Origin: an uncultured Lachnospiraceae bacterium
GTDB lineage: Bacteria; Bacillota; Clostridia; Lachnospirales; Lachnospiraceae
Direction: 5' to 3'
Length of the DNA stretch: 21,191 bases
NCBI GenBank assembly: GCA_910588215.1
Contig: CAJUQJ010000057.1
Coordinates: 1 to 21,191 of the forward strand
Both the position numbers and the translations under genes were made by a program. Below are positions 14,487-21,191 of the stretch, one piece after another. Each line of letters opens with the position of its first letter. Position 1 is the first letter of the stretch. Under the pieces are notes generated by a model. That model was not told the DNA's origin and ran no database searches. It saw only the letters and a list, made by a program, of their open reading frames with translations.

Positions 14487-15473
14487 ATGTGGAAAAGGGA
14501 AAAGAAGCCTGAAGGGAATCCGGGAGAAGAACATATAAAAGGTTGGAAAGCAAAAGAGAAAGGGTTTGAGGTGTGGTGCAGGAAAATGATCGTTGCTGCG
14601 TATAAAGGAATTCGGAGAGGATACTGGAAAAAAGCTGTAAAGCGGATACTGCTGGCGCTTGTCATTGTGGTGGGGATCTTTCTGTTGGGGCGGCATATGC
14701 TGTCAGATGAACTGGAGGTGACCTTTCATCATCTCTATTCCCCGAAAATCTTGGGTACAGATAACACCAGACTGGCAGTGTTGTCGGATCTGCATAATAG
14801 GGAGTTCGGAACGGATAACGAGGCGTTGATACGGCAGATCGCAGTGTTGGAGCCTGATCTGATCATTATGGCGGGGGATATGGTCAATGCTTATGAGGAT
14901 GATCTGGATAAGATTCTGCATCTGTGTGATGAGCTGCTAAAGATTGCGCCTGTCTACTACGGACCGGGTAATCATGAAAACCATCTTTTCTATGAGAAGG
15001 GAAGTCCGTTGGAAAGTCTGCTTGTGGAGAAGGGAGTCCATGTACTGGTAAACCGGGCGGAGACGGTGACGATCCATAAGACGCCTTTTCTGATCGGCGG
15101 CCTGACCACTGCACCGGAAGGGTATGAAGAGTATGGAGCAGAGTTCATTGAGGAATATGAGAAGAGCAGGGAGTTTAAGTTGCTGATCGCTCATTATCCT
15201 AGTCTCTATTATGAGGCGCTGGCGGATGTGGAGATCGATCTAGGTATCTGCGGCCATTATCATGGGGGTCTGGTGCGGCTTCCGGTGTTGGGGGGCCTCT
15301 ATCACGGAGACGTAGGCTTTCTACCTAAATACAGCGGCGGTATGTTCAGTCTGCCGCACAGTACGATCTTTGTGTCCAGAGGGATGGAAGACCACAGCGG
15401 ATTTCCACGGATCAATAACCGTCCGGAACTGGCTGTTATTGATATCAACGGCAGACAGGAAACGGATGGCTGA
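14487..15473 (+). CDS. Membrane-anchored calcineurin-like metallophosphoesterase
   Basis: Two-metal phosphoesterase of the YkuE type, 328 residues. An N-terminal basic stretch is followed by one membrane helix (about 53-69), then the catalytic domain with the metal-ligand set in order: DLH (D101, H103), GDMV (D131), GNHE (N162, H163), AHYPS (H236) and GHYH (H257, H259). All ligands are present, so it should be active. The orientation is uncertain, since a positive N-terminus favours an outside domain. ATG 14487 is preceded by AGGGAGG (14473-14479). Its placement directly ahead of polysaccharide co-polymerase genes suggests a job on lipid-linked or cell-wall phosphate substrates, but the substrate cannot be told from sequence. 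Confidence 0.88.
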   Translation: MWKREKKPEGNPGEEHIKGWKAKEKGFEVWCRKMIVAAYKGIRRGYWKKAVKRILLALVIVVGIFLLGRHMLSDELEVTFHHLYSPKILGTDNTRLAVLSDLHNREFGTDNEALIRQIAVLEPDLIIMAGDMVNAYEDDLDKILHLCDELLKIAPVYYGPGNHENHLFYEKGSPLESLLVEKGVHVLVNRAETVTIHKTPFLIGGLTTAPEGYEEYGAEFIEEYEKSREFKLLIAHYPSLYYEALADVEIDLGICGHYHGGLVRLPVLGGLYHGDVGFLPKYSGGMFSLPHSTIFVSRGMEDHSGFPRINNRPELAVIDINGRQETDG

Positions 15474-15528
15474 ATTGCCGCAATGGAAGGTGACGGTTTC
15501 CGGATCATGACAAAGGAGTGAATGAGAT

Positions 15529-17034
15529 ATGATTCTGATGAGTTTTGTAATACCGGTGTTGATGTTGTGTCTGGTATTTTTGTACATAATTTTGTTACGG
15601 CAGTTTTTTATGATCAAATCGAAACTTCCGGTCTTCGGCTTCAAAGGCGCTATGGGCGGACTGAACGGAAGACACAGAAAGCTGGCGTTGTGGGCTGTCC
15701 TGATCTTTACACTTAGTTTTGCAGGACAGATGGCGACTCAGCTGTGGGCGCCGGATATGTTGATGGTCTTCAACTATGAGGAGGCAGCCAGAGGCCAAAA
15801 TCCGAATTCCACGCGGTTCAATGAATCCAATATCTTGTCTGACCGGATTCTGGAGAAGGTGGTTAAGAGAGGAGGCCTTGCACTCAGTGCGGATCAGCTG
15901 GCAGGCTATCTGACGATCTCTACGCCGTTAGATGCGGAGAAGCTGGATACGACCCAGGAATCGGCTTTAAAGATTTCTACGGAATACTGGGTTCACTGTT
16001 CGGAACGGGTATCACTGTATGGGACTACGCCTAAGGCAGTGCTTAATTTCCTGGCGGACGTGTACTGGGAAGACTTTACGAACAATTATGCGGAGAATGA
16101 CAAAGTGTTAGATCTGTCGTTCGGTGAACTGGAGGGCATGGAATACCTGGATGTGAAAGACTATCTGCAGATGCAGGCGTATAAGCTGAAAAATTATCTG
16201 CCCGGTTACAGCAGTGAGAGCAGCAGCTTTCGGGCGGAGGGAAGCGAGGAGACCTTCACATCTTTGAGTCAGAAGATCGACAATTTTATTGAGATCGAAC
16301 TGGAACGCTATGAGGCGTTCATTCTGGAGAAAGGGCTTTCCAGGCACAGGAATACTTATCAGTCTCGGATGCAGTATGCGAACCGTCTGCTGGATACGGA
16401 TCAGAAGAAAGATATGGCAGCGCATGATGTGCGTATAGAGGCCATTGATATGTACAATGCCTTTATGACTCGTTTCGTATTGATTCCGACCTACGATACG
16501 GATCAGGAATTCTATATGTCCAGAACGAAGGTAGGTGTGGATTATTTTGCGGATGAGGCCAAAGAGTTTCTGGAATCCGCGACGACGCTGGTGGAAAAGA
16601 TCGAACATAATACATATGCCTCCGGACAGGTGGGCAGATCGGGCGCGTCGGATGATGTCTATGCGCAGGCTGACCAGAGGATCGAAGAGCTGAATACGGA
16701 GCTGATGAACCTGTCGGCACAGTGCCGGGAGTTGTGCGATGCCTATGTGAGAATGAGGCGTGACGGTTATATCCAGGTCTCTTTTGCCACGCCCTCTGCA
16801 CCTGCCAATATCATCAAATCTCTGATGATCACGTTTCTTTATGTGGCCGCATGGATCGGGCTTGCGATACTGCAGCCGTATTATGCGGAGTGTATGAGTG
16901 GCCAGGCAGCCGAACGCAAGGTACAGAAGCTGGCTAAGAAAGAATACCGTAAAAATAAGAAAGAGTACCGAAAGCGGCAAAAGGCTGAAAAGAGGGAAGC
17001 GAAACAGAACAGTGGAAAGGGGATAGACATATGA
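15529..17034 (+). CDS. Wzz-like polysaccharide co-polymerase protein
   Basis: Membrane protein of 501 residues resembling chain-length/co-polymerase (PCP, Wzz) proteins. It has hydrophobic segments at about 5-28 and 52-70, a long extracytoplasmic part, and a final membrane helix (about 428-448) preceded by Pro-containing ATPSAPAN, as in Wzz. Early in the external part, FNYEEAARGQNPNSTRF is the counterpart of EYTGSRAEEGLSPDGS in the next gene, indicating the two are paralogous halves of one machine. The extra N-terminal helix and a strongly basic cytoplasmic tail (about 460-501, rich in KKEYRK units) are unusual. No BY-kinase domain is seen. ATG 15529 has AAAGGAG (15512-15518) 10 nt upstream. 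The stop overlaps the next start by four bases (ATGA), so the two are co-translated. Confidence 0.72.
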   Translation: MILMSFVIPVLMLCLVFLYIILLRQFFMIKSKLPVFGFKGAMGGLNGRHRKLALWAVLIFTLSFAGQMATQLWAPDMLMVFNYEEAARGQNPNSTRFNESNILSDRILEKVVKRGGLALSADQLAGYLTISTPLDAEKLDTTQESALKISTEYWVHCSERVSLYGTTPKAVLNFLADVYWEDFTNNYAENDKVLDLSFGELEGMEYLDVKDYLQMQAYKLKNYLPGYSSESSSFRAEGSEETFTSLSQKIDNFIEIELERYEAFILEKGLSRHRNTYQSRMQYANRLLDTDQKKDMAAHDVRIEAIDMYNAFMTRFVLIPTYDTDQEFYMSRTKVGVDYFADEAKEFLESATTLVEKIEHNTYASGQVGRSGASDDVYAQADQRIEELNTELMNLSAQCRELCDAYVRMRRDGYIQVSFATPSAPANIIKSLMITFLYVAAWIGLAILQPYYAECMSGQAAERKVQKLAKKEYRKNKKEYRKRQKAEKREAKQNSGKGIDI

Positions 17035-18911
17035 AAGAACTTGATGTTTTCCGTTATTTGAAAAAATACCGTACGGTGATCATCAGCGTGTCGATCCTGG
17101 CGGGTGTGGCGTTTTTTCTGATCGCGCAGCTTTATATACAGCAGTATACGGCGGTCACGGTGATCGAATATACCGGTTCTCGTGCCGAGGAAGGGCTTTC
17201 TCCGGACGGAAGCGATATCGACACCACTGAGATCTATGCTACCAATCTGGTGAGCCAGGCCATGAAGGCGCTGGGCATCGAATACACGGAGGCCACTACA
17301 GATGATATCCGCATGAATATCCAGGTGGAACCTGTGATCACAGAGGAGGACCTTCTGGTACAGCAGGCCAAGCTGGACAATGGTGAGGAAGATTACGAGA
17401 TATATCCGACCCGCTTTGTGGTTTCTTTTAATTGTGGCGTAGGGAGTGGTAAGGAGTATCCGCGCATGATCTTGAACCAGATTCTGCAGGAGTATGCGGA
17501 ATACTATGGGAAGAATCACGTCAACACTTCGCTGGCGGCTAATCCGGTGAGCGATATTACTTCCAAAGGCTATGATTATCTGGAGATGGCTGAGGTCATG
17601 GACGAGACGCTGGACAACATTGTAGAACATCTGACAGATAAGAATGACTGGGATGCTGATTTCCGTTCCAGCAGGACGGGGTGCAGCTTTCAGGATCTGC
17701 TGGACGAATTTGAGTTCATCAGGGATGTAGAGGTTCAGGAATTGCTTTCCGAGATTCTGGAAGGACGGGTCACTAAGGATCGGGATCTGCTCTTGAATAA
17801 ATACAGAAACCGTAACAACAATTTGGAAATCTCCAACAATGCCGCAGCTTTTGAGATTGAGAAGATCCGTGGGATCATCACATCTTATGAGAATGCTATG
17901 GGAGAGTTTTCTAACGATACAGAGGAGGTTTCGGAAGATGAAACTGCAGGAGAGAATAAAAGCAGCCTTCTGCAGAATAATGTGCTGCCGGACGTCTATG
18001 ACGATTGGAACCGGGACGAGGATGGCAATTGGGATCCGGTGGACCGGACGGCGGAGTATGATCTGCTTCTGATGAAATATATAGAAGACCGTACGCTTTA
18101 CGAGCATAATCTGATCGACAGAGATTATAACAATTATGTGATCAGTGTATTTTCCGGTGCTCCGGCGGTTTCCCCGGAACAGACACAGCAGGAGATTCAG
18201 GATAAGATCGGACAGTTGGCGGATAAGATCAATGACCTGCAGTCGGTTTACTATGAGACCAACGATGAATACAATGAATATCTGGGTGCACGTAATATAG
18301 TAATGCTTTCCAGCGTGCGGGTGACGGAGCGCTTTCCGATCTTTATATTTGCAGTGCTGATCGTGGTGATCTTCGGTGTGCTTGGTTGTGCCGGCGCAGC
18401 GCTTTTTGGCAGGATCGAGGATTTCATAGAGTACTATGCTTTTACGAGCAAGGTGGATGGTCTGCCCAACCGGGCGAAATGTGACCAGTTCATCACGGTA
18501 CGGGAGAGCCGACCGATTCCGGAGAGCTTTGCCTGTATCGTGTTTAAGCTCGCTAATCTGCAGACGGAGAATGCCCGTCTGGGCAGAGAAGCCGGTGATC
18601 GGATGATCAAGGATTTTGTGAATATACTGACCTCAGTGTTTGCGCCATCTGACAAGATGTTTGTGGGCAATAACGGAGCAGGCCAATATCTGATCTTTGC
18701 GGAGAATCTGGAGAAAGAACAGGTAAATGCAGCACTGTTCCAGATCGGCGTAGTCTTTGCGGAGAAGAGCGAAGAAAGTGGCTATAGGATCGAGCTGTTA
18801 AACGGTTTCGCCTGTGCAGGCGAAGAGAAGTGTTATTATATCCGAGAACTTCTCTCCATCGCCATGAAGCGGGTAGGTGTTGTACATAAAGAAGAGCAGG
18901 AAGAAACGTAG
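17031..18911 (+). CDS. Wzz-like co-polymerase fused to a degenerate GGDEF domain
   Basis: 626 residues. It starts like a Wzz protein (MKELDVFRYLKKYRTVI), with TM1 about 15-35, an extracytoplasmic region about 36-433 holding EYTGSRAEEGLSPDGS (46-61) and helical stretches, and TM2 about 436-459. The cytoplasmic C-terminus (about 470-612) follows the GGDEF plan: DGLPNR (476-481) for the entry motif, N514, then G518 and GD (522-523) of the substrate loop. However, the first metal-binding Asp is lost, and the GGDEF signature itself is replaced by GNNGAGQY (546-553). It should not make c-di-GMP, but could bind a nucleotide or serve as a docking module. ATG 17031 has AAAGGGGA 8 nt upstream and overlaps the previous stop. 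Probable role: control of polymer length or export together with the preceding protein. Confidence 0.72.
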   Translation: MKELDVFRYLKKYRTVIISVSILAGVAFFLIAQLYIQQYTAVTVIEYTGSRAEEGLSPDGSDIDTTEIYATNLVSQAMKALGIEYTEATTDDIRMNIQVEPVITEEDLLVQQAKLDNGEEDYEIYPTRFVVSFNCGVGSGKEYPRMILNQILQEYAEYYGKNHVNTSLAANPVSDITSKGYDYLEMAEVMDETLDNIVEHLTDKNDWDADFRSSRTGCSFQDLLDEFEFIRDVEVQELLSEILEGRVTKDRDLLLNKYRNRNNNLEISNNAAAFEIEKIRGIITSYENAMGEFSNDTEEVSEDETAGENKSSLLQNNVLPDVYDDWNRDEDGNWDPVDRTAEYDLLLMKYIEDRTLYEHNLIDRDYNNYVISVFSGAPAVSPEQTQQEIQDKIGQLADKINDLQSVYYETNDEYNEYLGARNIVMLSSVRVTERFPIFIFAVLIVVIFGVLGCAGAALFGRIEDFIEYYAFTSKVDGLPNRAKCDQFITVRESRPIPESFACIVFKLANLQTENARLGREAGDRMIKDFVNILTSVFAPSDKMFVGNNGAGQYLIFAENLEKEQVNAALFQIGVVFAEKSEESGYRIELLNGFACAGEEKCYYIRELLSIAMKRVGVVHKEEQEET

Positions 18912-18935
18912 TCATAAAGCGGGGAGGAATGAGGT

Positions 18936-20189
18936 TTGGTCACGATCATTTATATGATACTGGCAACTGCGATGTTCTTTTTGCAGGACACATACTTTCT
19001 GATCGGCGGCGTGCAGTTCAGTCTTAAGAATCCCTGTGTAGTGGGGATTCTGTTTCTGGCACTGCTCAACTTTATTGTGACGGTGCGGCCGGGACGTACG
19101 ATCGTTCTTATGCGCCATACACTGGTGCAGGTCCTGCCCTGTGCGATCCCCTTTTTCTTCTCGGCCCTGATCTGGGTACTGTCCAGTGCGGACAGCATCA
19201 TGATCGCCAACGGTACGGGCATGATCATACCGCAGATATCTTCGGTGCTGGTGGCGGCGGCCACACTGTATCTGTTTGGCAGCCACGGGCTCTGGTATTG
19301 TCTTGGCTCTATGTGTCTGGCAAACTTATTCAGAGTGCTGGTGGTGATCTGGGAAGGCGGTTTGGGTGCTTTCATGGCGGAATTTTATACGCTGATCGTG
19401 TCTTTCAGTGTGGAGACCGGGCCGTTGATGGATGCTTTAGAGATCAACGATTTGACCTTTGCTTTTGGGCCCTTTCTGATCTATCTGCTTTTGAAACGGA
19501 AGGAGATCTCGCACTGGTCTCTTTGGATGCTGACGGTGTCGCTGCTGTTTGTGATCGGCTTGAAAAGGACCGCTATTCTGGCTGTCCTGTTGAGCGTCCT
19601 TGTCGTGTGGTTCGTGCAGCTTCTACCGGAGAAAGCTGCCAGACAGGCGTCGTTTATCATTGGTCTTGGGATGTTGCTTGTCAGTTTTTTATATATTGTG
19701 GGAATCCGTTACGGTCTTTTTCAATATTTGGAAGCCAACTTCGGGATTGATACCAAGGGACGGGTGGCGATGTTTACGAATCTGGAACCCTACTATGATA
19801 TCAGTATTACTTATATGGGAAAAGGAACCGGTTTTGAGCGGTATGTGGATTGGGCGTCGGGTACACGCTATCAGGTGCCGCAGCGTACGCTTATGCCGAT
19901 CCACAATGATTTCCTGCGTATGTATCTGAATATTGGTTTTACCGGATACTGGGTATGGATCTGGAGTTGGTTGATGATGCGGCTGCGCTACTGGTTCAGA
20001 CAGGGTGGTAAGAGTGCAGGATGTGTGTTTCTTGGGATTGGCATCTATTGTTTTACCTTGTTTGCCACGGACAATACGATCTATTATCCGTATACCATAA
20101 TTGCCTGTACGTTGATCCCCATGTCCTGTGATCTGGACATATTGGCGGAGAAGTCGCTTGAGAAGCATAGGGCAAGATGGGAAGACTGA
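18936..20189 (+). CDS. Wzy/O-antigen-ligase-like polymerase membrane protein
   Basis: Very hydrophobic protein of 417 residues with about ten membrane helices and one larger loop (about 270-325). The loop carries MGKGTGFERY and ends in MPIHNDFLRMYLNIGFTGYW; the H-N-x-x-L-x-x-x-x-x-x-G pattern next to the loop is the hallmark of the Wzy_C/O-antigen ligase family. The expected role is joining repeat units on the undecaprenyl carrier outside the membrane, controlled by the Wzz-like proteins encoded just upstream. The start is a TTG at 18936 with GGGGAGG (18921-18927) 8 nt before it; the first in-frame ATG is six codons later. Polymerases of this type diverge strongly, so the assignment rests on topology, the His loop and context. 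Confidence 0.78.
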   Translation: MVTIIYMILATAMFFLQDTYFLIGGVQFSLKNPCVVGILFLALLNFIVTVRPGRTIVLMRHTLVQVLPCAIPFFFSALIWVLSSADSIMIANGTGMIIPQISSVLVAAATLYLFGSHGLWYCLGSMCLANLFRVLVVIWEGGLGAFMAEFYTLIVSFSVETGPLMDALEINDLTFAFGPFLIYLLLKRKEISHWSLWMLTVSLLFVIGLKRTAILAVLLSVLVVWFVQLLPEKAARQASFIIGLGMLLVSFLYIVGIRYGLFQYLEANFGIDTKGRVAMFTNLEPYYDISITYMGKGTGFERYVDWASGTRYQVPQRTLMPIHNDFLRMYLNIGFTGYWVWIWSWLMMRLRYWFRQGGKSAGCVFLGIGIYCFTLFATDNTIYYPYTIIACTLIPMSCDLDILAEKSLEKHRARWED

Positions 20190-20245
20190 AGATTGTACAT
20201 AAACGGTGGAAATGAAATATTCTGGAATCCGGGAGATGATCAAAT

Positions 20246-20716
20246 GTGAGAAAGACAAATAAAAAAATCTGTTTTGCGTCGTCCTCCGGCGGACATCTGG
20301 AGGAGCTTTTGACACTGCGCACTTTGATGGAACGCTATGATAGCTTTATCGTTACGGAGAAGACCGCTTATGAGATCGCGGTGCCAGGGATCAGATGCTA
20401 TTATCTTCTGCAGGTAAACCGCAGGGAGAGATCGTGCATGCGGCGGTTGATCGTCAATGCGTTCCGCTCTCTGAAAATTTTCATGGTCGAGAGGCCGGAT
20501 GTGGTGATAAGTACCGGTGTTCTGGCGACGATTCCCTTATGTCTGTTATGCAGGGTATTTGGGAAGAAGCTGGTGTATATAGAATCTTTTGCCAATGTCA
20601 GGACACCCAGTCAGACGGGGAAACTGATGTATCGATTTGCGCATCGCTTCTATATTCAGTGGCCGGAGATGCAGGAATATTATCCCAAGGCTGTGTACAG
20701 GGGTGGTGTTTATTAA
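20246..20716 (+). CDS. Alg14-like glycosyltransferase membrane subunit
   Basis: 156 residues. KICFASSSGGHLEEL near the N-terminus is the Alg14-family signature (SSGGHL), followed by RPDVVISTG (82-90) and VFGKKLVYIESFANVRTPS, both typical of the family. In bacterial capsule loci such proteins (for example Cps14F) partner an Alg13-like subunit to form a split UDP-sugar glycosyltransferase working on the lipid-linked acceptor at the inner membrane face. A hydrophobic stretch (about 88-107) may give membrane association. The start is GTG 20246 with GGGAG (20231-20235) 10 nt upstream; an overlapping ATG at 20244 reads straight into a stop. The partner gene begins 30 bp downstream. Confidence 0.88.
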   Translation: MRKTNKKICFASSSGGHLEELLTLRTLMERYDSFIVTEKTAYEIAVPGIRCYYLLQVNRRERSCMRRLIVNAFRSLKIFMVERPDVVISTGVLATIPLCLLCRVFGKKLVYIESFANVRTPSQTGKLMYRFAHRFYIQWPEMQEYYPKAVYRGGVY

Positions 20717-20746
20717 AGCGTTAAGAAGAAAGGCAGGGGTGTGAAG

Positions 20747-21163
20747 ATGATATTTGTGACGGTGGGCTCGCAGAAGTTTTCTTTTGACCGTCTGCTGAAA
20801 AAGGTGGATCAGATGGCAGGGAATCATATGCTTGTGGAGGAAGTCTATATGCAGACCGGCAACAGTACTTATGAGCCCAGACATTGCCACTATCAGAACT
20901 TCTACGATAGGGATAAATTTGTGGAAATGGTTGAGAAAAGCAGCGTCATCATCACCCACGGTGGCGTGGGGATCGTGGTGGATGCAGTCAAACGGGGCAA
21001 GAAAGTGATCGTGGTGCCGCGCAGAGCAGGGCTCGGGGAGCATGTGGATGAACATCAGCTGCAGCTGATGGAACAGTTTCACGCACGGAATCTGATCTGC
21101 GCCTGTATGAATGTGGACGATCTGCCATATGTGCTGCGGATGTTGGATAGTGCGGAGGGGTGA
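20747..21163 (+). CDS. Alg13-like glycosyltransferase catalytic subunit
   Basis: 138 residues, equivalent to the C-terminal half of a GT28 (MurG/Alg13) enzyme. MIFVTVGS opens the protein, QTGNSTYEP (37-45) follows, and the nucleotide-sugar site THGGVGIVVDAVKRGKKVIV (71-90) with VPRRAGLGEHVDEHQLQL is clear. Together with the preceding Alg14-like protein it should transfer a sugar from a UDP donor to an undecaprenyl-linked acceptor, as Cps14F/Cps14G do. The ATG at 20747 is preferred because AGGGG (20735-20739) is then 7 nt away; the GTG two codons earlier would be too close. The downstream end of the window (21180-21188) has AGAAAGGGA, probably the ribosome binding site of the next gene in the locus. 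Confidence 0.9.
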   Translation: MIFVTVGSQKFSFDRLLKKVDQMAGNHMLVEEVYMQTGNSTYEPRHCHYQNFYDRDKFVEMVEKSSVIITHGGVGIVVDAVKRGKKVIVVPRRAGLGEHVDEHQLQLMEQFHARNLICACMNVDDLPYVLRMLDSAEG

Positions 21164-21191
21164 CAAACAAATACAAATAAGAAAGGGACTT

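Noticed and set aside
15522..15716. 64-codon frame starting 7 bp before the first Wzz-like gene
   Set aside because: It overlaps the 501-residue gene in another frame. The same AAAGGAG can serve either, but only the longer frame has sensible membrane and PCP features.
16881..18107. 408-codon open frame on the minus strand
   Set aside because: It lies antisense across the junction of the two Wzz-like genes, which have good ribosome binding sites, coupled start/stop and family motifs. The antisense product shows no recognisable motif and is a by-product of codon bias.
20214..20232. AATATTCTG match to the switch repeat before the Alg14-like gene
   Set aside because: Only nine bases match and there is no dyad partner; expected by chance at this window size.

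Overview
The window reads like a chromosomal piece of a Gram-positive clostridium, most likely a gut Lachnospiraceae-type organism. This is inferred from strong AGGAGG-type ribosome binding sites, use of ATG, GTG and TTG starts, the clostridial families present (DUF975, the Na/Pi transporter with a PhoU-like tail, an Alg13/Alg14 pair) and moderate GC over most of the sequence. All genes I support lie on the + strand. I see no rRNA, tRNA, CRISPR array or transposase.

Region 1 (1-3396) looks accessory. It holds an AT-rich Hanks-type Ser/Thr protein kinase, a low-molecular-weight tyrosine phosphatase and an AT-rich IphP-type tyrosine phosphatase, separated by long spacers with inverted repeats. 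A 350-bp stretch without a convincing gene follows.

Region 2 (3397-11342) is a phosphate-starvation locus: pstS-pstC-pstA-pstB (ABC phosphate importer), a Na+/Pi cotransporter with a PhoU-like C-terminal part, and a PhoP/PhoR-like two-component system. A four-repeat, 11-bp-phased array that looks like a PhoP box lies in front of the cotransporter, so the two-component system probably controls its own neighbour. A DUF975 membrane protein (11445-12206) and a terminator-like hairpin close this part.

Region 3 (12440-21191) is the most interesting. A tyrosine recombinase with all catalytic residues (12452-13297) is followed by a 215-bp AT-rich segment bounded by perfect 21-bp inverted repeats (13299-13319 and 13535-13555). 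Just beyond lies a second, catalytically decayed recombinase-like gene (13588-14400). It is the first gene of a closely spaced set: membrane metallophosphoesterase, two Wzz-like polysaccharide co-polymerase proteins (the second fused to a degenerate GGDEF domain), a Wzy/ligase-like polytopic protein, and an Alg14/Alg13-type split glycosyltransferase. The set continues beyond the window.

The segment has the layout of a phase-variable invertible promoter. The best promoter inside it (TTGCAA, 18 bp, TATATT with extended TGA) points left, away from the polysaccharide genes. The sequenced orientation may therefore be OFF, and inversion would turn the operon on together with the decayed recombinase, which could feed back on switching. 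The structure is read directly from the sequence; the switching, the ON/OFF assignment and the feedback are inference.
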